Shown in pieces: positions 1 through 16,564 of a stretch of 62,500 nucleotides of DNA (the stretch's first letter is position 1; every line of letters begins with the position of its first letter). A model generated the notes under the pieces. That model made no database searches, was not told the origin of the DNA, and saw nothing but the letters and a program-made list of their open reading frames with translations. The position numbers and the translations under genes were made by a program. This DNA is from Neobacillus sp. PS3-34 (GTDB taxonomy: Bacteria; Bacillota; Bacilli; Bacillales; Cytobacillaceae): contig NZ_CP133267.1 in NCBI RefSeq assembly GCF_030915465.1, positions 2,195,001 to 2,257,500 on the forward strand. Direction: 5' to 3'.

Positions 1-1369
<1,369 letters not shown>

Positions 1370-1467
1370 GAGTGAGTGATTAGCTCATAAAGTTACGTTG
1401 GCAAATTCCGACGATCAAGATCGTCTTCATTTGGTCTTGCTTGTTTTGTTGACATTTTTGTTTGTTT

Positions 1468-1482
1468 AGTTTTCAAAGAGCA
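1468..1482 (-). promoter_or_regulatory. rRNA leader with boxA-like antitermination element (rrnW)
   Basis: On the minus strand this reads TGCTCTTTGAAAACT, the boxA-like motif of Bacillus rRNA leaders. The leader from 1370 to about 1485 is identical to that of the other operon (7452-7567), although the sequences further upstream differ. Confidence 0.7.
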
Positions 1483-1513
1483 ATTTAGTTAGCCGCTCAG
1501 AAGCGACTTTCTT

Positions 1514-1542
1514 ATATTAACAACATTTAAAACCACTGTCAA
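1514..1542 (-). promoter_or_regulatory. rrnW promoter candidate
   Basis: TTGACA (1537-1542, minus strand), a 17-bp spacer and TAATAT (1514-1519) form a near-consensus sigma-A promoter. It lies between the tRNA-Ala gene and the 16S gene. No terminator separates them, so the second 16S can be transcribed from here as well as by read-through from the upstream operon. Confidence 0.8.
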
Positions 1543-1551
1543 TATATTTTT

Positions 1552-1627
1552 TGGTGGAGCCTAGCGGGATCGAACCGCTGACCTCCTGCGTGCAAAGCAG
1601 GCGCTCTCCCAGCTGAGCTAAGGCCCC
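1552..1627 (-). tRNA. tRNA-Ala (UGC)
   Basis: 76-nt cloverleaf with encoded CCA and anticodon TGC. It is the ninth and last tRNA of the trnJ-like cluster, next to the rrnW promoter. Confidence 0.97.
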
Positions 1628-1647
1628 ATATGAATCTAAAGTAATAA

Positions 1648-1724
1648 TGGTCGGGAAGACAGGATTCGAACCTGCGACCCCTTGGTCCCAAACCAAGTGC
1701 TCTACCAAGCTGAGCTACTTCCCG
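1648..1724 (-). tRNA. tRNA-Pro (UGG)
   Basis: 77-nt cloverleaf with anticodon TGG and encoded CCA; eighth in the cluster. Confidence 0.97.
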
Positions 1725-1730
1725 TAAATA

Positions 1731-1807
<77 letters not shown>

Positions 1808-1820
1808 ATATAAAATTAAA

Positions 1821-1909
1821 TGGTGCCGAGGACCGGAATCGAACCGGTACGGTAGTCACCTACCGCAGGATTTTAAGTCCTGTGCGTCTGCCAGTTCCGC
1901 CACCCCGGC
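1821..1909 (-). tRNA. tRNA-Leu (UAA)
   Basis: 89-nt class II tRNA with a long variable arm, anticodon TAA and encoded CCA; sixth in the cluster. Confidence 0.97.
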
Positions 1910-1914
1910 ATTTC

Positions 1915-1989
1915 TGGAGCGGAAGACGGGATTCGAACCCGCGACCCCCACCTTGGCAAGGTGGTGTTCTACCACTGAACTACTTCCGC
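1915..1989 (-). tRNA. tRNA-Gly (GCC)
   Basis: 75-nt cloverleaf with anticodon GCC, discriminator T and encoded CCA; fifth in the cluster. Confidence 0.97.
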
Positions 1990-1997
1990 AAACAATA

Positions 1998-2082
1998 TGG
2001 TGCGGGTGAAGGGAGTCGAACCCCCACGCCTTGCGGCGCCAGATCCTAAGTCTGGTGCGTCTGCCAATTCCGCCACACCCGC
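1998..2082 (-). tRNA. tRNA-Leu (UAG)
   Basis: 85-nt class II tRNA with anticodon TAG and encoded CCA; fourth in the cluster. Confidence 0.97.
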
Positions 2083-2095
2083 ATATTGAATTAAA

Positions 2096-2171
2096 TGGTG
2101 AGCCATGAAGGACTCGAACCTTCGACCCTCTGATTAAAAGTCAGATGCTCTACCAACTGAGCTAATGGCTC
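2096..2171 (-). tRNA. tRNA-Lys (UUU)
   Basis: 76-nt cloverleaf with anticodon TTT and encoded CCA; third in the cluster. A second copy of its first 26 nt lies upstream at 2276-2301. Confidence 0.97.
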
Positions 2172-2275
2172 GAATAATATTATTTCCTACAATAAGGAAA
2201 TGTCAGATGTTCCGCTTACCTCTTTTCAAGACGTAAGCTCCACAACTCGGAGCAGCACCATGATGTTCAGCTCGT

Positions 2276-2301
2276 TGCTCTACCAACTGAGCTAATGGCT
2301 C
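2276..2301 (-). pseudogene. tRNA-Lys 5' fragment (acceptor strand plus D arm only)
   Basis: These 26 nt repeat the first 26 nt of the intact tRNA-Lys at 2096-2171, and the match stops just before the anticodon arm. What follows (2172-2275) has no tRNA fold that I can see. The fragment sits between tRNA-Thr and tRNA-Lys inside the polycistronic tRNA transcript. A partial duplication is the simplest reading. Confidence 0.75.
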
Positions 2302-2309
2302 GTCCAAAG

Positions 2310-2385
<76 letters not shown>

Positions 2386-2400
2386 ACAGTATAAAAAATA

Positions 2401-2476
2401 TGGTGGAGGATGACGGGATCGAACCGCCGACCCTCTGCTTGTAAGGCAGATGCTCTCCCAGCTGAGCTAATCCTCC
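2401..2476 (-). tRNA. tRNA-Val (UAC)
   Basis: 76-nt cloverleaf with anticodon TAC and encoded CCA. It is first in the cluster, about 10 nt after the 5S gene. The order Val-Thr-Lys-Leu-Gly-Leu-Arg-Pro-Ala equals B. subtilis trnJ. Confidence 0.97.
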
Positions 2477-2485
2477 GTGGTAACA

Positions 2486-2601
<116 letters not shown>

Positions 2602-2610
2602 CTATTTGGT

Positions 2611-2642
<32 letters not shown>

Positions 2643-2685
2643 AAGAAGAAGAAGTAAGTCGAGTTCGCTTTGTCATAAATGACTT

Positions 2686-7451
<4,766 letters not shown>

Positions 7452-7549
7452 GAGTGAGTGATTAGCTCATAAAGTTACGTTGGCAAATTCCGACGATCAA
7501 GATCGTCTTCATTTGGTCTTGCTTGTTTTGTTGACATTTTTGTTTGTTT

Positions 7550-7564
7550 AGTTTTCAAAGAGCA
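7550..7564 (-). promoter_or_regulatory. rRNA leader with boxA-like antitermination element (rrnJ)
   Basis: TGCTCTTTGAAAACT on the minus strand, about 100 nt before the mature 16S 5' end, identical to the element in the rrnW leader. Confidence 0.7.
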
Positions 7565-7589
7565 ATTTGTTTAATGAGACAACTTTTAT

Positions 7590-7618
7590 ATCTTATCATC
7601 TCTAGTTATTTAAGTCAA
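7590..7618 (-). promoter_or_regulatory. rrnJ promoter P2 candidate
   Basis: TTGACT (7613-7618), a 17-bp spacer and TAAGAT (7590-7595) on the minus strand, upstream of the boxA leader. Confidence 0.65.
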
Positions 7619-7743
7619 TAACTTTTTTCAATTTCTTTTTCGCTTGCTTGCTGTCTTGCAGCAACAGATAATAATATATCATCTTTATTTTTATGTGGCA
7701 ATAGCTTTTTTATATTTTTATTCAAGAAAAATAAAGAACTAAT

Positions 7744-7771
7744 ATTCTAATATTTCAACCTCATTAGTCAA
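7744..7771 (-). promoter_or_regulatory. rrnJ promoter P1 candidate
   Basis: TTGACT (7766-7771), a 16-bp spacer and TAGAAT (7744-7749) on the minus strand, between the lysS terminator and P2. Tandem promoters are typical of Bacillus rRNA operons. The rest of the 390-nt interval between 16S and lysS is AT-rich, with no gene. Confidence 0.5.
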
Positions 7772-7808
7772 TTCAAAGGTCTCTCTTTTTAGACCATGAA
7801 ATAAAAAT

Positions 7809-7832
7809 GAAGTGCCGCCGAAGCAGCACTTC
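7809..7832 (-). terminator. lysS terminator
   Basis: Ten-bp stem GAAGTGCTGC/GCGGCACTTC with a TTCG loop followed by ATTTTTATTT, nine nt after the lysS stop codon. Confidence 0.85.
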
Positions 7833-7841
7833 AAATATAAA

Positions 7842-9403
<1,562 letters not shown>

Positions 9404-9453
9404 TTACACAATTTTGCGGATTCAGACATCAAAAAAATGCTAATAGAATAAAA

Positions 9454-9477
9454 ACTGCCAGTTTATCCACTGGCAGT
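9454..9477 (-). terminator. dusB terminator
   Basis: Stem ACTGCCAGT/ACTGGCAGT followed by TTTTATT on the minus strand, downstream of dusB; it separates dusB from lysS. Confidence 0.85.
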
Positions 9478-9527
9478 CTATCTTTTAACAAACGTATTAT
9501 AGAAAATGAAGAATTGAATGTCAATTT

Positions 9528-10529
9528 TTAGACAACAGCAGCTTCATTTCTTTCTTTCTCTTCCACATCAAGCACAAGAGCAGTTAATAGGGTAACAAGG
9601 TCATTACGAGTGTTGCATTCATTTATCTCATTGCGGACCTTTGCATTGCCGCGGATTCCTTTTAAGTACCAAGCGGCATGCTTGCGCATTTCCCGGACCG
9701 CAACGTATTCATTTTTCAAGGCAATCAGGCGATCCAAATGAAGAATGCACACATCAATTTTTTCACGCACAGAAGGTTCACCTGTCAGTTCACCGGTTTG
9801 CAGGTATTTAACTGTGCTATAGATCATCCATGGATTCCCCAGCGCCGCGCGGCCAATCATAACGCCGTCACAGCCAGTTTCCTCCAGCATTCTTTTTGCA
9901 TCCTGAGGAGTTTGGACGTCACCATTACCAATAAGCGGTATGTTAAGTGACTGCTTCACTTCACGTATAATATCCCAGTTTGCTGTTCCCTCATACATTT
10001 GGACGCGCGTCCGGCCGTGCAGTGCTACTGCCTTACCCCCAGCACGTTCAACAGCCTGGGCATTTTTCACTGCGTAAATATGGTCTTCGTCCCAGCCCAT
10101 GCGCATCTTAACTGTAACCGGCTTTTCAACCGCAGCGGTAACAGCAGAGACCATTTCATAAATTTTATTTGGATCAAGAAGCCACTTTGCCCCTGCATCG
10201 CATTTTGTAATCTTCGGCACAGGGCAGCCCATGTTGATATCGATGATGTCAGCATTCGTATTTTTATCAACAAACTGAGCAGCTTCGACAAGAGTTTCTC
10301 TTACGCCACCGAAGATTTGCAGACTAAGCGGTTTTTCCCGCTCATCAATATAAAGCATATTCATCGTTTTTTCATTTTTAAAAACGATCCCTTTATCGCT
10401 GACCATTTCAGCGCAAACCAATCCTGCACCGAACTCTTTAACCGTTAAACGGAATGCAGAGTTGCAGACACCGGCCATCGGCGCCAGAACAACCTGGTTT
10501 TTCATTTCAATATCGCCAATTTTCAACAT
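9528..10529 (-). CDS. dusB: tRNA-dihydrouridine synthase, DusB type
   Basis: FMN- and NADPH-dependent enzyme that reduces uridine to dihydrouridine in tRNA D loops. The 333 residues form a TIM barrel with the N-terminal FMN motif LAPMAGV, the catalytic cysteine at about residue 102 (INMGCP) and a C-terminal helical domain. AGGAGG lies upstream of the ATG. It is the gene called yacF in B. subtilis, at the end of the folate cluster. The frame is intact. Confidence 0.95.
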   Translation of the reverse strand: MLKIGDIEMKNQVVLAPMAGVCNSAFRLTVKEFGAGLVCAEMVSDKGIVFKNEKTMNMLYIDEREKPLSLQIFGGVRETLVEAAQFVDKNTNADIIDINMGCPVPKITKCDAGAKWLLDPNKIYEMVSAVTAAVEKPVTVKMRMGWDEDHIYAVKNAQAVERAGGKAVALHGRTRVQMYEGTANWDIIREVKQSLNIPLIGNGDVQTPQDAKRMLEETGCDGVMIGRAALGNPWMIYSTVKYLQTGELTGEPSVREKIDVCILHLDRLIALKNEYVAVREMRKHAAWYLKGIRGNAKVRNEINECNTRNDLVTLLTALVLDVEEKERNEAAVV

Positions 10530-10567
10530 AAACTATTCCTCCTGATCTATGTTGTCCTTCTATATAA

Positions 10568-10777
10568 TTATTCCTCGGGAGGAGTTAATTCTTCTAAACT
10601 CACCTGTAAAAAATGGGCAATCTGTTGGACCAATTCCGGACCCGGCATACGGTTCCCTCTTTCAATTTCTCCTAAAATAGAGACCGAAACCCCAAGTTCC
10701 TTCGAAAAACTTTCCTGCGTATAACCTTTTAGCTTTCGGTAAGCTCGAATACGCCTTCCCCATTTTTCCGCTTCCAT
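10568..10777 (-). CDS. yazB: small XRE-family helix-turn-helix protein (YazB)
   Basis: 69 residues, essentially one lambda-repressor-type helix-turn-helix: YTQESFSKELGVS is the first part, and IERGNRMPGP fits the recognition-helix region. There is no ligand-binding domain. Its start overlaps the end of folK by 49 nt, as in B. subtilis, so it is translationally linked to the folate genes. Its target is unknown. Confidence 0.85.
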   Translation of the reverse strand: MEAEKWGRRIRAYRKLKGYTQESFSKELGVSVSILGEIERGNRMPGPELVQQIAHFLQVSLEELTPPEE

Positions 10778-11255
10778 ATTCGGACTCCTTCTTTATCAGG
10801 TATTTGATCAAGATAGAACTGAAGAGGTTTTTCCAATGTCGGTATGCTGTTGCCTCCCCCTATCTCTATGAGGGGAATTGCAACAAAGGCCCGATCTAAC
10901 ATCCTAGGATGTGGAATAATAAGCTTCTCTGTTTCAATATTTTCTTGGTTATACAGAAGAATGTCAAGGTCTATTGTTCTGGGGCCCATTTCATTTCCCT
11001 TTTTCTCCCAAGATCCAATTCTATCGCAAGGCAGGTATCAAGGAGCGAAAGTGGGTCCATCCCTGTTTTGACCTTAATTACCATATTTAAAAATAAATCC
11101 TGATCCTCATAGCCAACCGGATCTGTTTCATAAATCGAAGAACAATTTACCAATTGGATCCTCGGGTGGGCATCTAGCCTCTGCACAGCCTTTTTCAGGT
11201 ATTCATTACGGTCTCCGATATTTGATCCGAGAGCAATAAATGCTATGTTATCCAC
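10729..11255 (-). CDS. folK: 2-amino-4-hydroxy-6-hydroxymethyldihydropteridine pyrophosphokinase (frameshift near 10984)
   Basis: Transfers pyrophosphate from ATP to hydroxymethyl-dihydropterin in folate synthesis. The N-terminal IALGSNIGDR and the signature WGPRTIDLDILLY are both visible, but they lie in different frames. One G is missing in the GGGGCCCC run at 10981-10987; adding it fuses the parts into about 175 residues. Start is GTG at 11255, preceded by AGGAG and two nt after the folB stop. Confidence 0.95.
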
Positions 11256-11257
11256 TT

Positions 11258-11617
11258 TTATCGTCTCCTTGTCATTTCAACTGCTACGGATTGATAATGG
11301 CCAGGGATGGGAGGGTCCGGTTTGATGACTTTAACCGTGACTTCCTCAATCATGCCAAACGCATCCAAAAGCTCAGCAGCTATTTTTTCAGCAACCGCTT
11401 CGACAAGCTTAAAAGGCTGGCCTTCCACCACCTCTTTGCAAATCCTATATAGCTCGGCATAGTTAACCGAATGCTCTAAATCATCCGTTTCTCCCGCTTT
11501 TTTTAAATCGAGCATTACGGTAAGATCGACAGTGAATCTTTGCCCGAGCCTGGTTTCTTCCGGGAATACTCCGTGATAGCCATAGAAATCCATCTTATTT
11601 ACAAATATTTTATCCAT
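11258..11617 (-). CDS. folB: dihydroneopterin aldolase
   Basis: 119 residues. Converts 7,8-dihydroneopterin to 6-hydroxymethyl-dihydropterin and glycolaldehyde. The family motifs FYGYHGV (residues 11-17), the mid-protein VNYAEL and the C-terminal IKPDPPIPGH are present. It overlaps the folP stop by 8 nt, and folK follows directly. The frame is intact. Confidence 0.96.
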   Translation of the reverse strand: MDKIFVNKMDFYGYHGVFPEETRLGQRFTVDLTVMLDLKKAGETDDLEHSVNYAELYRICKEVVEGQPFKLVEAVAEKIAAELLDAFGMIEEVTVKVIKPDPPIPGHYQSVAVEMTRRR

Positions 11618-12425
11618 GGGCTTCTCCCTTCCCCATTAGGGCATCCATCATTTTCGCCATTCTTGCCATTTCCTTTACATCATGTATCCGGACAATCTGG
11701 CACCCCTTCTGAATTCCATAACAGACGGTCGCACCTGTTCCTTCCATCCGCTCGGCTACTGGCAGATTAAGCGCATGGCCAATCATTGTTTTTCTGGATG
11801 TGCCCAGCAGTACAGGATAACCGATGGACACAAGCTTGTCCAAATCATTCATCATTTCAATATTTTCTTTATAATCCTTCGCAAAACCTATGCCCGGATC
11901 GAGGATAATATTTTCATCCCTGACTCCAGCTTCCTTCACTATTCTGATACTATCGTATAGGTCATTCATGACATCCCGGAAAAACAAGCCATACTCACGG
12001 TCGTTGCGGTTATGCATGAGTACAATTGGCACATCAAGGTCGGCCGCAACCTTTCCCATATCAGGGTCTGCTTTTGCTCCCCAAATATCATTTATGATAT
12101 GGGCTCCGGCTTTGATGGCCTCGCGGGCAACCTCGGCTTTATACGTATCGATCGAAATAGGCACACTGACCTGTTTGGAAATAGCCTTTATAATCGGGAG
12201 GACACGTTCAAGTTCTTCCTCCACCGAAACAGATTCATGCCCAGGACGGGTAGATTCTCCACCAATATCGATTATATCCGCTCCGTTTTCAATCATCTCT
12301 CTTGCATGTTGGACGGCTGCTTCTATCGCATTAAACCTGCCCCCATCAGAAAAGGAGTCCGGGGTAGCGTTTAAAATCCCCATAATAAGTGTCTTTTTTC
12401 CGTAATCAAGTGTGTACGGCCGCAT
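11610..12425 (-). CDS. folP: dihydropteroate synthase
   Basis: Condenses p-aminobenzoate with hydroxymethyl-dihydropterin pyrophosphate; the sulfonamide target (sul in B. subtilis). TIM barrel of 271 residues with GILNATPDSFSDGG near residue 17 and DIGGESTRPG near residue 57. The ATG at 12425 is the first in-frame start; a TAA lies three codons upstream, so the protein is about 14 residues shorter at the N terminus than the B. subtilis enzyme. The PABA genes lie directly upstream. Confidence 0.95.
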   Translation of the reverse strand: MRPYTLDYGKKTLIMGILNATPDSFSDGGRFNAIEAAVQHAREMIENGADIIDIGGESTRPGHESVSVEEELERVLPIIKAISKQVSVPISIDTYKAEVAREAIKAGAHIINDIWGAKADPDMGKVAADLDVPIVLMHNRNDREYGLFFRDVMNDLYDSIRIVKEAGVRDENIILDPGIGFAKDYKENIEMMNDLDKLVSIGYPVLLGTSRKTMIGHALNLPVAERMEGTGATVCYGIQKGCQIVRIHDVKEMARMAKMMDALMGKGEAHG

Positions 12426-12469
12426 TGGATCTTATTTCCTTCTGCTCTTCCCATGTAGCATCCTCCATT

Positions 12470-13332
12470 TTAAAGGTTCATTCTGCTATAAAGAAACCTG
12501 CAATATGTTTGATATTTTTTATGCAAAGAGCATGCAATAGCCCCTTTTTTTCCCGGCATTTCCACATCTGCAAAACAGGTAACTGCCACAATTTCCTGTA
12601 TAGAGTTAGTAAGAAAAATTTCGTCAGCATCTGAGGCATCTTCAGGAGTATAGAGTCCTTCTTCTACAGTTAATCCCTGTTTTTTTGCCAGCTGCATCAC
12701 GAACCTCCTTGTAATCCCGTCCAAAATTCCTGTTTCCAGTCCGGGTGTGTAGAGGGTTTGTTTTTTAAGCCAAAAAAGATTTGAGACTATCCCTTCAGCC
12801 AAAAAACCTTCTTTTGTAAGAAATACGCCTTCCACCCCCGTGGCACCACCCAGCTCACGGTAAGCAAGCAGATTGTTCAGATAATGATGGGATTTCAGCC
12901 TCTCCAGTCCCTCAGGAGTGTTTCGATTCAAGGATAAAATGATCGAAGCCTTTTCCTGCAATTCCACCCCATCCGGAAGAGGCTTCGAAAAAACAATTAC
13001 AGTGGGCTTTGTATATGGTGCCGCCTGTAGACCAATTTCACCTGGCCAGCGGACACATTAAAACGAATATATGCATTTTTATAGCCATTTGCTTCCAAGA
13101 GGGAAAGGACAACCCTCTCCACTTCCTCTCGTGTAAAGCTCCGGTCAATTGCCAGGGTCTGAAGGCCATGGTTTAGGCGCTCCAGATGATCATCAAGCAA
13201 AAAACAATGGCCATCATAAACCCTGAAAGTCTCGAATAGCCCTGCACCGTATAAAAAGCCATGATCAAACGGGGATATGGCCGCTTCTTCCTTTTTTATT
13301 ATTTTACCATTTAAGCTGACATACATCTCCAC
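12470..13332 (-). CDS. pabC: aminodeoxychorismate lyase (frameshift near 13045)
   Basis: PLP enzyme of the branched-chain aminotransferase fold that releases pyruvate from aminodeoxychorismate to give p-aminobenzoate. The N part has FDHGFLYGAGLFETFRVYDG and the C part ends with the EIFLTNS region typical of the family. The frames join at 13044-13047, where TGGCCAGG should read TGGCCCAGG; the restored stretch is NVSAGPGEIGLQAAPYTKP. Corrected length about 287 residues. It starts two nt from the pabA stop. Confidence 0.94.
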
Positions 13333-13333
13333 A

Positions 13334-13936
13334 TCAACCTCGATTTAAACGAAATGTATTGCTGTAGTGGGCAATAAAATTTGCAAGCAGCTGCTTCCCC
13401 GGCTTGGTCAATATTGATTCAGGGTGAAATTGAACCCCTTCAATCGGCAATGACTTATGCCTGATCGCCATGATTTCCTCTTCCTCTGTCCAGGCAGAGA
13501 TTTCAAAGCAATCGGGCAATGTTTCCTTTTTCACTATGAGTGAATGGTATCTCGCAGCGGGGAAGGGATGTTCCACCTCCTCAAAAATGGTGCGTCCATC
13601 ATGATAGATTTCAGAGGTTTTGCCGTGCATCAACCGCTTTGCCTGCACTACATCCCCATTAAAGGTCTGGGCAATCGCCTGATGGCCAAGGCATACACCA
13701 AAAATAGGCACCTTTCCTGCAAAATAGCTGATAGCTTTTAAACTGATCCCTGATTCGTCAGGGCTGCAGGGACCCGGAGATATCATTAAGAAATCAGGTC
13801 GGGCAAGCTCTATTTCTTCAAGAGTGGTTTCGTCATTGCGTTTAATGATTAATTCCTCGCCCAACTCGCCGAGATATTGAACCAGATTGTATGTAAATGA
13901 ATCATAATTATCGATCATATAAATCATTTTCTTCAC
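13334..13936 (-). CDS. pabA: aminodeoxychorismate/anthranilate synthase glutamine amidotransferase
   Basis: Class I glutaminase of 200 residues that supplies ammonia to PabB, and in B. subtilis also to TrpE. The triad is visible: Cys82 in GVCLGHQ, and His171 and Glu173 in FHPES. The oxyanion motif is ISPGPCSP. Its start overlaps the corrected pabB end by 29 nt, fitting translational coupling of the two subunits. The frame is intact. Confidence 0.95.
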   Translation of the reverse strand: MKKMIYMIDNYDSFTYNLVQYLGELGEELIIKRNDETTLEEIELARPDFLMISPGPCSPDESGISLKAISYFAGKVPIFGVCLGHQAIAQTFNGDVVQAKRLMHGKTSEIYHDGRTIFEEVEHPFPAARYHSLIVKKETLPDCFEISAWTEEEEIMAIRHKSLPIEGVQFHPESILTKPGKQLLANFIAHYSNTFRLNRG

Positions 13937-15328
13937 CCATCTCCGCCAATTCTTTCGCTTTCCAAAGAGCCCTCGCCTTTTTTAATGATTCCAGGTACTC
14001 ATGCTTTGGATTTGAATCAATGACAATTCCCGCGCCGGCCTGTACATGGGCTTGCCGTTTTGGACCAGCATAGTCCTAATCATAATATTAAGCTCAAGGT
14101 CTCCGTTATACCCGATCCATCCAAGCGATCCTGTATAGGCCTTGTCTTGATGGCTCCAGTTCTTCAATGATTTCCATTGTTCTTACTTTAGGAGTGCCGG
14201 TTATCGTCCCCCCTGGAAAGACGGCATCCACTAAATCATAGCCATCCATGTGCGGAGCTATCTCCCCTCTGACATTTGAAACAATATGCATAACATGCGA
14301 GTATTTTTCAATGACCATAAATTCATTTACTTCTACCGTGCCATATTTACACACCCTGCCGAGGTCATTTCTCTCCAAATCGACGAGCATGACGTGTTCA
14401 GCGCGTTCTTTTTCATTTTCGATCAGTTCCTTCGCAAGGCTTTCATCCTCAACAGCATTCTTGCCACGCGACCTCGTCCCTGCAATCGGCCTCGTGCTGA
14501 CTTCACTGCCTTGTTTTTTTACCAATAATTCCGGTGAGCCACTTACGAGCTGAAATTCAGGCGTGTGAAAGTAGCCCATATATGGCGAGGGATTAAAGCC
14601 CCGCAGCTGTTCATAAACTGCTATGGCAGGGACATCGATTGGCTTTGTCTGCCTTACGGAAAGGTTCACCTGAAAAACATCCCCCTCGGATATGTATGAT
14701 TGAACTTTTTCTACTGCCGCCATGAATTCCTTTTCCTGAATGGATACTTCCTTTTCATCCCGGCTCAGATGATCTTTAAAAGGGGCGAAATCATCCCCCG
14801 CTTCACCTTCCCAAAGCAATGTCCAGGTCTCCGCTTTAGCTTCTGTTTGCTCTAACTCACTTTTATCATAAATAAAATTAAGCTGCAGAGCCTCCTCCTG
14901 GTGATCAAACACAAACCATTCATTGTAAACGAAAAAATAAACGTCAGGGATTTGCAGTTCATCCTTGGCCAGCTCTGGCAGACGCTCGATGTTCCGTGCA
15001 TAATCATAGCTGATAAAGCCGATGGCACCGCCTTCAAAGCAAGGATGGCCCGCCTCATCTTCTACTTCCATTTCGCCTAAATAATCTCTTAGCAGATGCA
15101 AAGGATTCCCTTGCAGCCCCATGGTTGTACCATTTTTTATTATTTCGAGCTGATTGTCCTTTCCGACGGCAATTGCATCAGGCTGAAACCCCGCGATGCT
15201 GTACCGTCCACCCCGCCGCTTTCAAGCAATACATGATGGGTAAACTGCTCCGAAAGGCTTTTATAGTGTGCAAAGAATTGATCAGCTGTAAAAGGAATTT
15301 TCTTTTTAAAAATATACTTTTTCTCCAA
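13908..15328 (-). CDS. pabB: aminodeoxychorismate synthase component I (three frame breaks)
   Basis: Chorismate-binding subunit that makes 4-amino-4-deoxychorismate. The core motifs IAGTRSRG and ELIENEKERAEHVMLVDLERNDLGRV are in the central frame. Three breaks all fall at GGCC. Near 15214, GGCGGGG for GGCCGGGG restores ESGRGGRYSIAG. Near 14139 two bases are missing after GGCC, restoring QGLYTGSLGWIGYNG. Near 14050, AAGCCC for AAGGCCC restores the C terminus, which runs into pabA. Start: TTG at 15328 has AGGGGTG eight nt upstream; GTG at 15337 overlaps that site and is less likely. Corrected length about 473 residues. Confidence 0.93.
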
Positions 15329-15396
15329 GGAATTCACCCCTAAATGGTTCTCCTTCCATCATACAAGAAATTGACACTGTTTTCATAATAAATAAA

Positions 15397-15422
15397 GAGG
15401 CATCAACCTAAGTCGATGCCTC
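15397..15422 (-). terminator. cysK terminator
   Basis: Eight-bp stem GAGGCATC/GATGCCTC followed by TTTATTTATT on the minus strand, seven nt after the cysK stop. It separates cysK from the pab operon. Confidence 0.85.
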
Positions 15423-15429
15423 AAAACCA

Positions 15430-16359
15430 TTATTCAGTTTCAAACTGGTAAAGCGGTGTGCTTAAGTAACGCTCTCCGTTACTTGGAAGAATGGCAAGGA
15501 CTTTCTTTCCTTTGCCAAGCTCTTTGGCCACCTTTAAGGCCGCATAGATGGCAGCACCAGAAGAAACGCCTCCTAGGATGCCCTCTTCTTTAGCCGCACG
15601 GCGGGCATATTCATATGCCTGGTCGTTTTCAACCTGGATAATTTCGTCATAAACTTTCGTATCCAGAACATCCGGTACAAATCCCGCCCCGATTCCCTGA
15701 ATTTTATGAGGACCTGGTTTACCGCCGGAAAGCACTGCAGAATCCTTTGGCTCTACTGCGTAAATCTTGATATCAGGATTAGACTCCCGTAACACCTGGC
15801 CTGCACCAGTTATCGTACCTCCCGTACCAATTCCGGCAATAAAGGCATCAAGCTGTCCGCCCATCTGCTCGACAATTTCCTTTCCGGTTGTCTTGCGGTG
15901 GATTTCAGGGTTTGCTTCATTCTTGAATTGCTGCGGCATATAATAACCGTTCTCTGCTGACAGTTCCTCCGCCTTGCGGATTGCCCCATTCATCCCCTCG
16001 GCACCAGGCGTTAACACAAGGTCTGCGCCATAGGCGCGAAGAAGGTTGCGGCGCTCCATGCTCATTGTATCTGGCATAACAAGAATCGCTTTATATCCCT
16101 TTGCCGCTGCAATCATCGCAAGGCCGATACCTGTATTTCCACTTGTTGGCTCTATAATCGTATCTCCAGCTTTCAGTTCGCCTTTTTCTTCTGCAGCTTC
16201 AATCATCGCCAACGCAATGCGGTCCTTTACGCTGCTGCCAGGATTCATGTATTCCAATTTAAGATAAACTTCTGCACTATTTTCTTCTGCCAACCTGTTT
16301 AATTTAACAATTGGTGTTTGGCCGACTAGTTCTGCCACTGAATTCGCAACCCGTACCAT
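15430..16359 (-). CDS. cysK: cysteine synthase (O-acetylserine thiol-lyase)
   Basis: PLP enzyme that makes cysteine from O-acetylserine and sulfide. About 309 residues: the PLP lysine is near residue 45 (NPGSSVKDR), the substrate loop EPTSGNTG follows, and the phosphate-binding [10 protein letters not shown] lies mid-protein. ATG at 16359 is chosen because AAGGAG lies eight nt upstream; a GTG nine nt earlier overlaps that site. It has its own promoter and terminator, so it is a single-gene unit. The frame is intact, and it contains a correctly read GGCC. Confidence 0.96.
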   Translation of the reverse strand: MVRVANSVAELVGQTPIVKLNRLAEENSAEVYLKLEYMNPGSSVKDRIALAMIEAAEEKGELKAGDTIIEPTSGNTGIGLAMIAAAKGYKAILVMPDTMSMERRNLLRAYGADLVLTPGAEGMNGAIRKAEELSAENGYYMPQQFKNEANPEIHRKTTGKEIVEQMGGQLDAFIAGIGTGGTITGAGQVLRESNPDIKIYAVEPKDSAVLSGGKPGPHKIQGIGAGFVPDVLDTKVYDEIIQVENDQAYEYARRAAKEEGILGGVSSGAAIYAALKVAKELGKGKKVLAILPSNGERYLSTPLYQFETE

Positions 16360-16387
16360 TGACGTCACTCCTTAATCCGAGTATTTT

Positions 16388-16432
16388 AATTGGTTTTATT
16401 AAAATTTACCAATTAACTAGTTGTTTTGTCAA
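16388..16432 (-). promoter_or_regulatory. cysK promoter with overlapping inverted repeat
   Basis: TTGACA (16427-16432) precedes a -10-like TAAATT at about 18 bp. An inverted repeat AATTGGT/ACCAATT (16388-16414) covers the -10 region. In B. subtilis cysK is repressed by CymR; a repressor site here is plausible, but I cannot assign it to CymR from the bases. Confidence 0.45.
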
Positions 16433-16564
16433 TCTATTTGCCTATTTTTCACAAAAGATTCAGACTATAGACCAACCAAATAGAATGAGGTGATCCGACC
16501 CTTTTAAACCATATTCAAATCGTGCTTAAAAAAGAAACAGCATAGAAATTTTCTTTCCATGCCG

